The notes under the pieces are model-generated. The model was not told where the DNA came from. It worked only from the letters and a program-made list of their open reading frames with translations, and made no database searches. A stretch of 64,000 nt of DNA from Nectonema munidae (lineage: Eukaryota > Nematomorpha > Nectonematoida > Nectonematidae). Numbering within the stretch: position 1 is the first letter of the stretch; the number at the start of each line of letters is the position of its first letter. Shown here piece after piece: positions 1 through 12,350 of the stretch. The stretch spans positions 62,001 through 126,000 of the forward strand of contig JAUIRK010001056.1 in NCBI GenBank assembly GCA_030549495.1, in the 5' to 3' direction. The position numbers and the translations under genes were made by a program.

Positions 1-928
1 TTAAGTCCTCTCTTTTTGTGCCTGTCTCTGCTCAAGTGCTCCCTGTTTGTGTCTGCCTGTGTTTAAGTCAACCCTGTTTGTGCCTGCGTGTGTTGGGTTT
101 TCCCTGTTTGAGTGCCTGCCTGTGTTTAAGTGCCCCTTGTTTCTGCTTGACTATTGTATAAGTTCTACCTGTGTTTAAGTGCTCCTTGTTTGTGCCTGCC
201 TGTGTTTGAGTGCTCCCTGTTGATAGAGTGCTCGTTGTTTGTTCCTGCCAGTGTTTGGGTGCTCCCTATTTTGCCTGTGTTTGAGTGCTCCCTATTTTGC
301 CTGTGTGTGTTTGAGTGCCCTCTGTTGGTACTTGCCTGTGTTTAAGTGTTCCCTTTTTGTGCTTAAATCTGTTTAAGTGCTTGTATGTGGTTAAGTCCAC
401 CCTGTTTGTGCCTGCCTGTGTCGGGTGCTCGCTGTGTTTGAGTGCCTGCATGTGTTTAAGTGCTCCCTTTTCTCCTTGCCCTCGTTGTTTGTGTCTGACT
501 GTGTTTGGATGCTCCCTGTTGATTTAGTGCTCTTTGTTTGTTAATGCCTGTGTTTGAGCACTCTCTGTTTGTAACTGCCTGCGTTTGAGTGTTACCTGTT
601 TGCGCGTGCCTGTGTCTAAGTCTCGCTATTTGTGCCTGTGTTTAATTTCACATTGTTTGTGCTTGCATATGTTGGGTTCTCCCTGTTTCTGCATGCTTAT
701 TGTTTAAGTGCCCCTTGTTTGGGTGCTCCCTGTTGATTAAGTCCTCGTCATTTGTTCCTACCTGTGTTTGAGCGATCCCTGTTTTTGCCTGTATGTGCTT
801 CCTGTGTTTGAGTGCCCTCTGTTGGTGTTTGCCTGTGTTAAAGTGCTCTCTTTTTGTGCCTGAATCTGTTTAATTGCTCCATTTGTGCCTGAATGTGTTT
901 AGGTGTCCCATGTTTGTGCCTGCATGTT
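1..928. repeat. 31-bp minisatellite array, left block
   Basis: Degenerate tandem repeat whose unit reads roughly TGTGTTTGAGTGCTCCC followed by TGTTTGTGCCTGCC, 31 bp in all. Most units contain TGTTTAAG or TGTTTGAG, so TTAA recurs throughout. The array runs off the left edge of the window. Because 31 is not a multiple of 3, any frame repeats every 93 bp, which produces long Cys/Leu-rich or Gln/Thr/His-rich open frames on both strands. I regard these as by-products of the repeat, not genes. Confidence 0.95.
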
Positions 929-2079
929 TATTCAACATTATTGGTACACCTAATAATTATTGATATCCCACAGAAGGGTCATTAGTAGATATAAAGATCA
1001 ATTTTACACGCAAAGATATGATAATTTACATAATAAATGAATTAGCAAATTAGATTATAATCCAAATTAGTGGACAATATAAAATAAAATATAAGAATAA
1101 TTTATCGTTAACTATATAAAATCTTAATCAAAAGTAGATAAATGTGTTTATTTAAATTAAAAATAAATTTGTACAAATTTAATGAAATCTTTTAAAACTT
1201 AATAATTAAAATTTTAAAATAATACAATTAAGAAAAAAAAATTTAACTAAATAACTTAGTTTAAAGAAAATAGACTATTATTAACACCTTACATATTTAA
1301 AAATTATCTATAGTGGTTATCTTTTATAGAAATAAGAATATTAATTACTAATAAAATAAAAACAACCCTGTTTTATTAAAAATATAAATTTAAAATAGTA
1401 ACAAACAAACTAATTATCTTTCTTGAAAGAAAGAAAGAATTTATTGGAAAAAATGTACAATTTAGAATAAAAAATTACAGTAGTATTCAGTAGTTGAGCA
1501 CACTCATGACTAATTAAAGCTTGAGAAGGGTCTTTCTCAAGAATTTCTTTCTTTCTTTCTTTCTTTTTTCTCAAGAAATTTATTGAGAAGGGTAGGTATA
1601 AAATAAGTTGCAAAAGTAAAGCCTTGAGTTTGGAAAAGTGAAAATTTGTCCTTTTTTTGTTAACTCGATGTCAATAATGTCCATGCGAAGAAATTTATAA
1701 AATATTTAAAATATATTTCAATTTTTCAAAAATATTTAGTAAAATTTTTAATTTCTTTAAAATTAAAAAGCATATTTCATTCTCTTTTGTTTTTAACAAT
1801 GCTCTTTATTCAAAATATGAATTAAAATATATATTACTAGAAATTGTATGTTCTCTTGATAGCATACACTGTGTGAAAGACAGGTTTCGCTGATTGAACC
1901 CTCACCAATTCCACTTTTGGGTTCAAACTATAAGTTTGACTTTGAACTGGCATTTAGTGGCTACGGATAATTGAAAGACTTTTAAACCCCCTTCAAATCC
2001 CGTTTTTTTCTTTTGTTCTCCCCATTGTAAGGGCTATTCACCACTTTTAAATTCCCTATTTTTCACCGCCCTCTCTCTG
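929..2079. other. AT-rich interruption of the minisatellite
   Basis: Non-repetitive AT-rich sequence between the two minisatellite blocks. It holds a retroelement-tail-like repeat (1425-1566) and a more balanced stretch at about 1860-2070. Neither junction shows a clear terminal repeat or target duplication, so I cannot say whether it is one insertion. No gene was seen. Confidence 0.6.
1425..1566 (-). repeat. Non-LTR retroelement 3'-end repeat with (TTTC)n tail, in an inverted arrangement
   Basis: A GAAA microsatellite leads into TTTATTGGAAAAAATG, and the following ~100 bp closely match 39826-39950, so this is a dispersed family. Read on the minus strand it ends AATAAATTC plus a simple-repeat tail, the usual shape of a non-LTR 3' end. 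A second TTTC microsatellite at 1544-1566 is inverted relative to the first, so the segment could fold into a hairpin. A SINE is the alternative. Confidence 0.55.
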
Positions 2080-5000
2080 TCTTTGCCTGCCTGTGTTTAA
2101 GTGCTCCTTGTTTATGCCTTCCTGTGTTTGGGTGTTCCCTGTTTGTGCCTTCCTGTGTTTGAGTGCCCTCTGTTGATGCTTGCCTGTGTTAAAGTGCTCC
2201 CTTTTGGTGTCTAAATCTATTTAAGTGCTCCCTGTTTGTGCTTGCTTGTGTTTAAGTTTCCCTTGTTTGTGCCTCCCTGTGTTTAAATTTTCCTTATGTG
2301 TGCCCCCTGTTTGAGCCTACCAGTGTTTAAGTGCTACTTGTTTGTGTTTGCCTGTGTTATAGTGCCCCATGTTTGAGTGCCTCCTGTTTATGCCTTCCTG
2401 TGTTTGAATGCCCCTGTTGGTGCTTACGTGTGTTAAAGTGGTCCCTTTTTGTGTCTGTCTCTGTTTAAGTGCTACCTGTTTGTGCCTGCCTGTGTTTAAT
2501 TCTACCTTGATTGTGCTTGCGTATGTTGGGTTCTCCCTGTTTGAGCTTGCCTGTGTTTAAGTGCTCCCTGTTTCTCCTTGCTTATTGTTTAAGTCCTACC
2601 TGTGTTTAAGTGCTCCTTGTTTGTGCCTAACCGCATTTGGGTGATCCCTGTTGATTGAGTGCTCGTCATTTGTTCCTGCTTGTGTTTGAGTGCTCCCTGT
2701 TTGTGCCTTCCTGTATTTGAGTGGCCTCTTTTGGTGCTTGCCTGTGTTAAAGTGCTCCCTTTTTGTGCCTGAATCTGTTTAAGTGCTCCCTGTTTGAGAT
2801 TGCTTCTGTTTAAGTGTTCCCTGTTTGTGTCAGCCTGTGTTTAAGTCCTCGCTGTTTGTGACTGCCTGTGTTTGAGTGCTCCCTTTTTGAGCCTGCCTGT
2901 GTTTGAGTGCTCCTTGTTTGTGTCTGCCGGTGTTATAGTGCCCGAATTTTTGAGTGTCTCCTGTTTATGCCTGCTAGTGTTTGAATGCCCCATGTTGGTG
3001 TTTGCCTGTGTTAAAGTGCTCCCTTCTTGTGCCTTTCTCTGTTTAAGTGTTCTCTGTTTGTGCCTGCCTCTATTTAAGTCAACACTGTTTGTGCCTGCGT
3101 ATGTTGGGTTCTCCCTATTTGAGTGACTGCCTGTGTTTAAGTGGTCCCTGTTACTTCTTGCTTATTGTTTAAGTCCTACCTGTGTTTAAGTGCCCCTTGT
3201 TTGTCCCAGACCGTGTTTGGGTGCTCCCTGTTGATTGAGTGCTCGTCGTTTGTTCCTGCCTTTGTTTGAGTGCTCCCTGTTTTTGCCTGTATGTGCTTCC
3301 TGTGTTTGAGTGCCCTTTGTTGGTGCTTGCCTGTGTTAAAGTGTTCCCTTTTTGTGGTGAATCTGTTTAAGTGCTCCCTGTTTGAGCTTGCATGTGTTTA
3401 AGTGTTCCCTGCTTGTGCCAGCCTGTATTTACGTCCTCCCTGTTTGTGCCTACCTGTGTTTGAGTGCTCTCTTTTTGAGCCTGCCTTCTTTGAGTGCTCC
3501 TTGTTTGTTTCTGCCTGTGTTATAGTGCCCTATGTTTGAGTGCCTCCTGTTTATGCCTGCTTGTGTTTGAATGCCCCCTGTTGGTGTTTGCCTGTCTTAA
3601 AGTGCTCCCTTTTTGTGCCTGCCTGTGTTTAAGTCAACCCTGTTTGTGTCTGCCTGTGTTTGAGTCTTCCTCTGTTTGAGTGCTCCTTGTTTGTGCCTGC
3701 CTGTGTTATAGTGCCCCATTTTGTGCTGCCTCTGTTTGAGTGCCTTCTGTTGTTTGAGTGCTCCCTGTTTGTGTCTGCCTGTGCTTGAGTGCCCCATATT
3801 TGTGCCTGCCTGTGTTTGAGTGCCTTCTGTTTGTGCCTGCCTGTGTTTGTGTCCTCCTTGTTTGTGCGTTCCTGTGTTTGAGTCGCCCCTGTAGGTGTTT
3901 ACCTGTTTTAAAGTGCTCCCTTTTTCTGCCTGAATCTGTTTAAGTGCTACCTGTTTGTGCTTTCATGTGTTTAAGTTTTCCCTGTTTGTGCCTGCATGTG
4001 TTTAAATCCTCCCTCTATGTGCCTGCCTGTGTTTGAGTGCTCCCTGTTTGTGCCTGCCTGTGTTTGAGTGCTCCCTATTTGAACCTGCCTGTGTTTGAAT
4101 GCTCCTTATTTGTGTCTGTCTGTGTTATAGTGCCCCATGTTTGAGTGCCTCTTGTTTTTGCCTGCTTGTGCCTTCCTGTGTTTGAATGCCCCTTGTTGGT
4201 GCTTGCCTGTGTTAAAGTACTCACTTTTTGAGCCTGAATCTGTTTAAGTGCTCCCTGTTTGTGCCTGCCTGTGTTTAAGTTAACCCTATTTGTTCCTGCG
4301 TGTGTTGGGCTCTCCCTGTTTGAGTGCCTGCCTGTGTTTAAGTGCTCCTTGTTTCTGCTTGACTATTGTTTATGTCCTACCTGTGTTTAAGTGCTCCTTG
4401 TTTGTGTCTGCCTGTGTTTGGGTGCTCCATGTTGATATAGCTCTCGTTGTTTGTTCCTGCCTGTGTTAAAGTGCTCCGTTTTTGTGCCTGTCTCTGTTTA
4501 AGTGCTACCTGTGTTTAAGTCAACCCTGATTGTGCCTGCGTGTGTTGGGTTCTCCCTGTTTGAGTGCCTGCCTGTGTTTAAGTGCTCCTTGTTTCTGCTT
4601 GACTATTGTTTAAGTCCTACCTGTGTTTAAGTGCTCCTTGTTTGTGCCTGCCTGTGTTTGAGTGCTCCCTGTTGATAGAGTGCCAGTTGTTTGTTCCTGC
4701 CTGTATTTGAGTGCTCCCTATTTTGCCTGTGTGTGTTTGAGTGCCCTCGGTTTGTACTTGCCTGTGTTTAAGTGTTCCCTTTTTGTGCCTAAATCTGTTT
4801 AAGTGTTTGCATGTGGTTAAGTCCACCCTGTTTATGCCTGACTGTGTCGGGTGCTCGCTGTGTTTGAGTGCCTGCCTGTGTTTAAGTGCTCCCTTTTCTC
4901 CTTGCCTTCGTTGTTTGTTTCTGACTGTGTTTGGATGCTCCCTGTTGATTTAGTGTTCGTTGTTTGTTAATGCCTGTGTTTGAGTGCTCTGTTTGTAACT

Positions 5001-8000
5001 GCCTGCGTTTGAGTGTTACCTGTTTGCGCCTGCCTGTGTCTAAGTGCTCGCTGTTTGTGCCTGCCTGTGTTAAATTCCAACTTGTTTGTGTTTGCGTATG
5101 TTGGATTCTGCCTATTTGAGTGCCTGCCTGTGTTTAAGTGCTTCCTGTTTCTGCTTGCTTATTGTTTAAGTCCTACCTGTATTTAAGTGCTCCTTGTTTG
5201 TGCCTGACAGTGTTTGGGTGCTGCCTGTTGATTGAGTGCTCGTTGTTTTTTCCTGCCTCTGTTTGAGTGCTCCCTGTTTTTGCCTGTATGTATTTACTGT
5301 TTGTGCCTTCCTGTGTTTGAATGCTCTCTGTTGGTGCTTGCCTGTGTTAAAGTGCTCCCTTTTTGTGCTGAATCTGTTTAAGTGCTCCCTGTTTGAGCTT
5401 GCATGTGTTTAAGTGTTCCCTGTTTGTGCCAGACTGTGTTTAAGTCCTCCCTGTTTGTGCCTGCCTGTGTTTGAGTGCTCCCTTTTTGAGCCTGCCTGTG
5501 TTTGAGTGCTCCTTGTTTGTGTCTGCCTGTGTTATAGTGCCCCATGTTTGAGTGCCTCCTGTTTATGCCTGCTTGTGTTTGAATGCCCCTTGTTTGTGTT
5601 CGCCTGTGTTAAAGTGCTCCCTTTTTGTGCCTGTCTCTGTTTAAGTGCTCCCTGTTTGTGCCCGCCTGTGTTTAAGTCAACTCTATTTGTGCCTGCGTGT
5701 GTTGGGTTCTCCCTGTTTGAGTGCCTGCTTGTGTTTAAGTGCTCCTTGTTTCTGCTTGACTAGTATTTAAGTCCTACCTGTGTTTAAGTGCTCCTTGTTT
5801 GTGCCTGCCTGTTTTTGGGTGCTCCCTGTTGATAGAGTCCTCGTTGTTTGTTCCTGCCTGTGTTTGAGTGCTCACTATTTTGCCTGTGTGTGTTTGAGTG
5901 CCCTCTGTTGGTACTTGTCTGTGTTTAAGTGTTCCCTTTTTGTGCCTAAATCTGTTTAAGTGCTTGCATGTGGTTAAGTCCACCCTGTTTGTGCCTGCCT
6001 GTGTCGGGTGCTCGCTGTGTTTGAGTGACTGTCTGTGTTTAAGTGCTCCCTTTTCTTCTTGCCCTCGTTGTTTGTGTCTGACTGTGTTACGATGCTCCCT
6101 GTTGATTTAGTGCTCGTTGTTTGTTAATGCCTGTGTTTGTAACTGCCTGCATTTGACTGTTACCTGTTTGCGCCTGCCCGTGTCTAAGTGCTCGCTGTTT
6201 GTGCGTGCCTGTGTTTAATTCCACCTTGTTTGTGATTGCGTATGTTGGGTTCTCCATATTTGAGTGCCTGTCTGTGTTTAATTGCTCACTGTTTCTGCTT
6301 GTTTATTGTTTAAGTCCTACCTGTGTTTAAGTGCTCCTTCTTTGTGCCTGACCGTGTTTGGGTGCTTCCTGTTGATTGAGTGCTCGTCGTTTGTTCTGCC
6401 TGTGTTTGAGTGCTCCCTGTTTTTGCCTGTATGTGCTTCCTGTTTGTGCCTTGCTGTGTTTGAGTGCCCTCTGTTAGTGATTGCCTGCGTTATAGTGCCC
6501 CATGTTTATGCCTGCTTGTTTTTGATGTCCCCCCTGTTGGTGCTTGCCTGTGTTAAAGTGCTCCCTTTTTGCGCCTGCCTGTGTTTAAGTCAACCCTCTT
6601 TGTGCCTGCCTGTGTTTGAGTGCTTCCTGTTTGAGTGCTCCTTGTTTGAGTGCTCCTTGTTTGTGTCTGCCGGTGTTATAGTGCCCCATGTTTGTGCCTG
6701 CCTCTGTTTGAGTGCCTCCTGTTGTTTAAGTGCTCCCTGTTTGTGTCTGTCTGTGCTTGAGCGCCCCATATTTGTGCCTGCCTGTGTTTGAGTGCCTGCC
6801 TGTGTTTGTGTCCTCCTTGTTTGTGCATTCCTGTGTTTAGTGGCCCCTGTAGGTGTTTACCTGTTTTAATGTGCTCCCTTTTTCTGCCTGAATCTGTTTA
6901 AGTGCTACCTGTTTGTGCTTGCATGTGTTTAAGTTTTCCCTCTTTGTGCCTGCCTGTGTTTGAGTGCTCCCTGTTTGAAAATGCCTGTTTGAGTGCTCCT
7001 TATTTGTGGCTGCCTGTGTTTAAGTGCTCACTGTTTCTGCTTGCCTATTGCTTCTGTCCTACCTGTGTTTAAGTGCTCCTTGTATGTGCCTGTCCGTGTT
7101 TGGGTGCTCTCTGTTGAGTGAATGCTAGTTGTTTGTTCCTACCTGTGTTTGAGTCCTCTTTTTTTGCCTGTATGTGTTTGAGTGCTTCCTGTTTGTGCCT
7201 TCTGTGTTTGAGTGCCCTCTGTGTGTGCTGGCCTGTGTTAAAATGCTTCCTTTTTGTGCCTGAATCCGTTTAAGTGCTCCCTGTTTGTGCTTGCATGTGT
7301 TTAAGTGTTGCTTGTTTTTGCCTGCCTGTGTTTTAGTTCTCCCTATTTGTGCCTGCCTGTGTGTTAGTGCTCCCTATTTGAGCCTGCCTGTGTTTGAGTG
7401 CTCCTTGTTTGTGTTTGCCTGTGTTATAATGCCCCATGGTTGTGCCTGCCTCTGTTTGAGTGCCTTCTCTTTTTGCCTGCCTGTTGTTTAAGTGCTCCCT
7501 GTGCTTGAGTGCCACATATTTGTGCCTGCCTGTGTTTGAATGCCTCCTGTTTATGCCTGCCTGTGTTTGATTCCTCCTATTTTGTGCGTTCCTGTGTTTG
7601 AGTGGCCCCTGTTGGTGTTTGCCTGTGTTAAAGTGCTCCCTTTTTGTGCCTGGATCTATTTCAGTGCTTGCGTTTGAGTGCCTCCTGTTTATGCCTGCTT
7701 GTGTTTGAATGCCCCCTGTTGGTGTTTACCTGTGTTAAAGTGCTCCCTTTTTCTGCCTGTCTCTATTTAAGTGCTCCCTGTTTGTGCCTGCCTGTGTTTA
7801 AGTCAACCTTGTGCCTGGGTGTGTTGGGTTCTCCCTGTTTGAGTGCCTGCCTGTGTTTAAGTGCTCCTTGTTTCTGCTTGACTCTTGTTTAAGTCCTACC
7901 TGTATTTAAGTGCTCCTTGTTTGTGCCTGCCTGTGTTTGAGTGCTCCCTGTTGATAGGGTGGTCATTGTTTGTTCCTGTCTGTGTTTTAGTGCTCCCTAT

Positions 8001-9025
8001 TTTGTCTGTGTGTGTTTGAGTGCCCTCTGTTGGTACTTGCCTGTGTTTAAGTGTTTCCTTTTTGTGCCTAAATCTGTTTAAGTGCTTGCATGTGTTTAAG
8101 TCTACACTGTTTGTGCCTGCCTGTGTCTGGTGGTCGCTGTGTTTGAGTGCCTGCCTGTGTTTAAGTGCTCCCTTTTCTCCTTGCCCTCGTTGCTTGTGTC
8201 TGACTGTGTTTGGATGCTCCCTGTTGATTTAGTGCTCGTTGTTTGTGCCTGCCTGTGTTTGAGTGCTCTCTGTTTGTAACTGCCTGCGTTTGAGTGTTAC
8301 CTGTTTCCGTCTGCCTATGTCTAAGTGCTCGCTGTTTGTGCCTGCCTGTGTTTAATTCCACCTTCTTTGTGCTTGCGTATGTTGGGTTCTTCATATTTGA
8401 GTGCCTGCCTGTGTTTAAGTGGTCCCTATTTCTTCTTGCTTATTGTTTAAGTCCTACCTGTGTTTAAGTGCCCCTTGTTTGTGCCTGACCGTGTTTGGGT
8501 GCTCCCTGTTGATTGTTTGCTCGTCGTTTGTTCCTGCCTTTGATTGAGTGCTCCTTGTTTTTGCCTTTATGTGTTTCCTGTGTTTGAGTGCCCTCTGTTG
8601 GTGCTTGCCTGTATTAAAGTGTTCCCTTTTTGTGCTGAATCTGTTTAAGTGCTCCCTGTTTGAGCTTGCATGTGTTAAAGTGCTACCTTTTTGTGCCTGT
8701 CTCTGTTTAGGTGCTCCCTGTTTGTGCCTGCCTGTGTTTAAGTCAACCCTATTTGTGCCTGCGTGTTTTGGGTTCTCCCTGTTTGAGTGCCTGTCTGTGT
8801 TTAAGTGCTCCTTGTTTCTGCTTGACTATTGATTAAGTCCTAGCTGTGTTTAAGTGCTCCTTGTTTTTGCCTGCCTGTGTTTGGGTGCTCGCTGTTGATA
8901 GAGTGCTCGTTGTTTGTTCCTGCCTGTGTTTGAATGCTCCCTATTTTGCCTATGTGTGTTTGAGTGCCCTCTGTTCGTACTTGCCTGTGTTTAAGTGTTC
9001 CCTTTTTGTGTCTAAATCTGTTTAA
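2080..9025. repeat. 31-bp minisatellite array, main block with higher-order repeats
   Basis: Same 31-bp unit as the left block, about 7 kb. Variant units recur in the same order over blocks of about 545 bp. The anchor TCGGGTGCTCGCTGTG lies at 421, 4847 and 6004, and a variant of it at 8126; in each case it is flanked by the same run of variants (TTGATAGAGTG before it, TTGATTTAGTG after it). The array ends inside a unit, at the TTAA (9022-9025) that forms the left target site of the next element. Confidence 0.93.
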
Positions 9026-9449
9026 CCCAATTAGTGCTGGGGGGGCGTAAAACGCCCCCCTTTACTAAAAAATTAATTGTAGAAAATTGGCTGAATCATA
9101 TCCCTTCAAATTTTGTGACTTTTCCTAAAATCGCTAGCTGCATCTTTTGAAACCATTTTCATGGTAGTTGAATGAACCCTTCATGTCCAAAACTGTCAAT
9201 CAAAATCAAAAATTAAAATTTTTCAGCAAAATTTTGACATTATCTGTACTTAACCTTATAACTTAGGATCTATATTATATAATACCCTGAAAATTTATAA
9301 TTATATACAGTTTGGAACGCATAACACTTTATATATTTAATTTTTTCAATAATCATGGCTACTTTTTAGAAAATGTCAATCAAAATTTTGATTGATCAAA
9401 AATATATCTAATAAAATATACTTTCAAATTTTACATAAAATATATGTTT

Positions 9450-10730
9450 TTATACTAAATCGGTCATGCTGTTTTCATTTCTGGACTCATTTTTTACATT
9501 TAGGATCTGGAAATACCTATAAGTGTTAATCAAATTTGCGGTTTACTTCTAAAAATTATCTCCAAAAACATTCATTCAAATTTTAAAATGAAATATATGT
9601 GTTATACTAAATCGGCCATGCTGGTTTCATTTCTGAACTCATTTTTATGTTTAGGATGTGAAAATACCTATAAGTGTCAATCAAATTTGCGGTTTACTTC
9701 AAAAAATTGTCTCCAAAAACATTCATTTAAATTTTACAATGAAATATATGTTTTATACCAAATCAACCATGCTGTTTTCATTTCTTAACTCATTTTTCAC
9801 ATTTAGAGGTTTTAAAATATCAGTCAAAATTTGCGGTTTACTTCTAAAAACTATCTCCAAAAATATTCTCTCAATTTTACATGAAATATTTGTTTTTATA
9901 CCAAATCGATCATGCTGTTTTCATTTTTGAACTCATTTTTTACATTTAGGATTTGAAAATACCTATAAGTATTAATCAAATTTGCGGTTTACTTCTGAAA
10001 ATTATCTCCCAAAATATTCTCTTGAAATATATGTTTTTATACCAAATCAATCATGCTGTTTTCATTTCTGAACTCATTTTTTACATTTAGGATGTGAAAA
10101 TACCTATAAGTGTTAATCAAATTTGCGGTTTACTTTTAAAAATTGTCTCCAAAAACATTCACTCAAATTTTACAATTAAATATATGTTTTTATACCAAAT
10201 CAATCATGCTAGTTTCATTTATGGACTCAATTTTTGCAGTTTGAATTTGAAAATACATATAAGTATCAATTAAATTTGCTTTTAGTTCTAAAATTTGTTT
10301 TTATAGCAAATAGATCATGATGATTTCATTTCTGAACACAGTTTTCGCATTTAGAGGTTTTACTGCTAGTGTCAATCAAATTTGCGGTTTATGTCTGAAA
10401 ACTATATCCCAAAATATTCTCTCTAATTTTACATGATATATATGTTTTTATACCAATTCGACATTGATAATTTTTATTTCTGAAATCATTTTTTGCATTT
10501 AGAGGTTTCAAATGTCTGAAAGTGCCAATCAAAATTTCGATTTACGTCTAATGTCTACAGAAATATTTTTGAAATTTAAATAAAATATCTGTTTATATGC
10601 CAAATGGAAGATGCTGGTTTCATTTTTGAACTTAGGTTTGGCATTTATGGTTTTAAAATATCTGAAAGCTTGAATCAGGTTTGCGGTTTACTTCTAGATA
10701 CTGTCTTCAAAAATATTTTGACTGTGAAAA
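9450..10730. repeat. Satellite array 1 inside the TTAA element (~150-bp units)
   Basis: About nine degenerate units share the landmark ATGCTGTTTTCATTTCTG and then ATTTGCGGTTTACTTC. The landmark recurs near 9457, 9608, 9760, 9904, 10045, 10197, 10308, 10457 and 10600, so spacing is mostly 141-152 bp with one shorter unit. Short open frames here follow the repeat and are not credible genes. Confidence 0.88.
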
Positions 10731-11389
10731 AGAAGTTCCTCTTTTACAAATGAAAAATATTTAAATCTATAGCTTATCATCTAGGATTAGAGTTAACATT
10801 TAGCCAAGATGGGTAGGAAATCTGAAAATTTAGAATAGGTCAGATTTATCAAAAATGGCTCAGATGCCAATATGTGAGAATTTAGTCACTATCAAGATAT
10901 TTTTAATTTAAATTGAATTTGTCCATCTTTTAAGAACGTTGACAACTTTTTGTAATTGAACAATCAACATCACGAATAATTCATCAGATAAAAACCTTTG
11001 AAATGAGATTGGTTGACAAATATTCAGGCCTGAGAGGAAAAAAGTAATTTTATCCTTATAAAAATTTTTCGAACACACATTGAGGAATATAAATTTCTAA
11101 TGAAAAAAGAGCTACCAAGAAAGGATCATCATAGAATGAATAACAAAATTACATATTGTAAATTATAATATGACGTAGAGACTACTAGCCGATAACGAAT
11201 TTGTAGCCAAAAAGATGGAGGTCCTATCGAGTTACATAAGTTACTTTAGAATGAAATATTTTGAGTGAATTAAACACCTAAAGTTGGTTTATTAAATAAA
11301 TTAAGAAAATAATTACAGAGCAATACTGCAAGTAGAAGTTATTTTTATGTTTATATATTTGACATTGATTTACAGGTTTAATCGATTTT

Positions 11390-12240
11390 TTGACAGGTTT
11401 TATTGATTTTATAAAAAATGAACATTACCATTAAATTCTGCATACTTGAAATGTATATAAACTTTAAAAGAATTAAAATTTTAATTTTGACATGGGCTGT
11501 CATATTTAAATTATTTTGTCAGGTTTGACTAATATTTATAAAAAAAAAAGGAATATAACCAGTAAACACAGCCTACTTGAAAATGGGTATATGTGTGTAA
11601 AATGCCATACACGGTAAACTTTATAACCTCCCTATACTTTCTATTAAACGTAATTCTCTCATTTAAAAAACCGTGCCTGATCCTTTTCTTTTGGGAAAAA
11701 TCCATTTTTTGACAGTTTTGATTGATTTTTATAAAAAAATGAATATCACCACTGAATTACGCATGCTTAAAAATGGGTATATATGTGTAAAAAACATTAT
11801 ATTATTACTTAGATAAAAAGTTTCTTTTTAAGATGAGCTGTCATATATAAATCAATGCTTTGATAACTTTAAGTGATTTTTATAAAAAAAAATGAATATC
11901 ACCGCTGAATTCAGCATGCTTGAAAATGGGTATATATGTGTAAAAAACATTATATAATTATTTAGATAAAAAGCTTCTTTTTGAGATGAGCTGTCACATT
12001 TAGATCAATTTTTGACAGGTTTGATTGATTTTCATAAAAAATGAATATCACCACTGAATTCAGCATATTTGAAAATGGGTATACATGTGTAAAAAACTTT
12101 ATATAATTATTTAAATAAAAAGTTCCTTTTTGAGATGAGCTGTCACATTTAGATCAATTTTTTGACAGGTTTGATTGATTTTGATAAAAAATGAACATCA
12201 CCACTGAATTCAGCATAGTTGAAATATATATATAACATTA
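11390..12240. repeat. Satellite array 2 inside the TTAA element (~150-bp units)
   Basis: A different tandem family with landmarks GACAGGTTTGATTGATTTT, GAATATCACCACTGAATTC and GATGAGCTGTCACATTTAG. The best units begin near 11720, 11870, 12022 and 12171 (period about 150 bp), with more diverged units to their left. It shares no obvious sequence with array 1, yet the period is nearly the same. Confidence 0.85.
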
Positions 12241-12350
12241 AAAATATTTATAAAAACTTATTAATATCCGAGAAAAATAGGGGGGGGGGGGGCACTTTAC
12301 GGCCCCCAACACTTGAGCGGACAAATTTTGCCCAGCACTAATAGGGTTAA

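Larger units (their letters stand above)
9026..12346. mobile_element. Non-autonomous piggyBac-type element (TTAA-flanked) carrying two satellite arrays
   Basis: The left end reads CCCAATTAGTGCTGGG and the right end, reverse-complemented, reads CCCTATTAGTGCTGGG. TTAA lies immediately outside both (9022-9025 and 12347-12350). A CCC...GGG terminus with a TTAA target duplication is the piggyBac signature. Each end has a G-tract hairpin: at 9039-9060 a G run, a GTAAA-type loop and a C run, with a related arrangement at 12281-12307. The interior holds two unrelated tandem arrays and no recognisable transposase, so the 3321-bp element would need transposase in trans. Confidence 0.82.

Noticed and set aside
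1880-1910. tRNA-like words (GGTTTCG.TGATTGAACCC) in the minisatellite interruption
   Set aside because: No cloverleaf can be built around them. No tRNA or rRNA gene was recognised anywhere in the window.
154-8832. Many open frames of 60-170 codons, Cys/Leu/Val-rich on plus and Gln/Thr/His-rich on minus
   Set aside because: They repeat every 31 residues exactly as a 31-bp unit dictates, occur on both strands at once, and have no start context or domain. They are by-products of the minisatellite.
2080-9025. CRISPR-like array of about 31-bp repeats
   Set aside because: Repeats are contiguous with no unique spacers, units are degenerate, and the DNA is eukaryotic.
9588-9930. Two overlapping open frames in satellite array 1
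   Set aside because: They span the ~150-bp units and merely repeat the same peptide; no domain.
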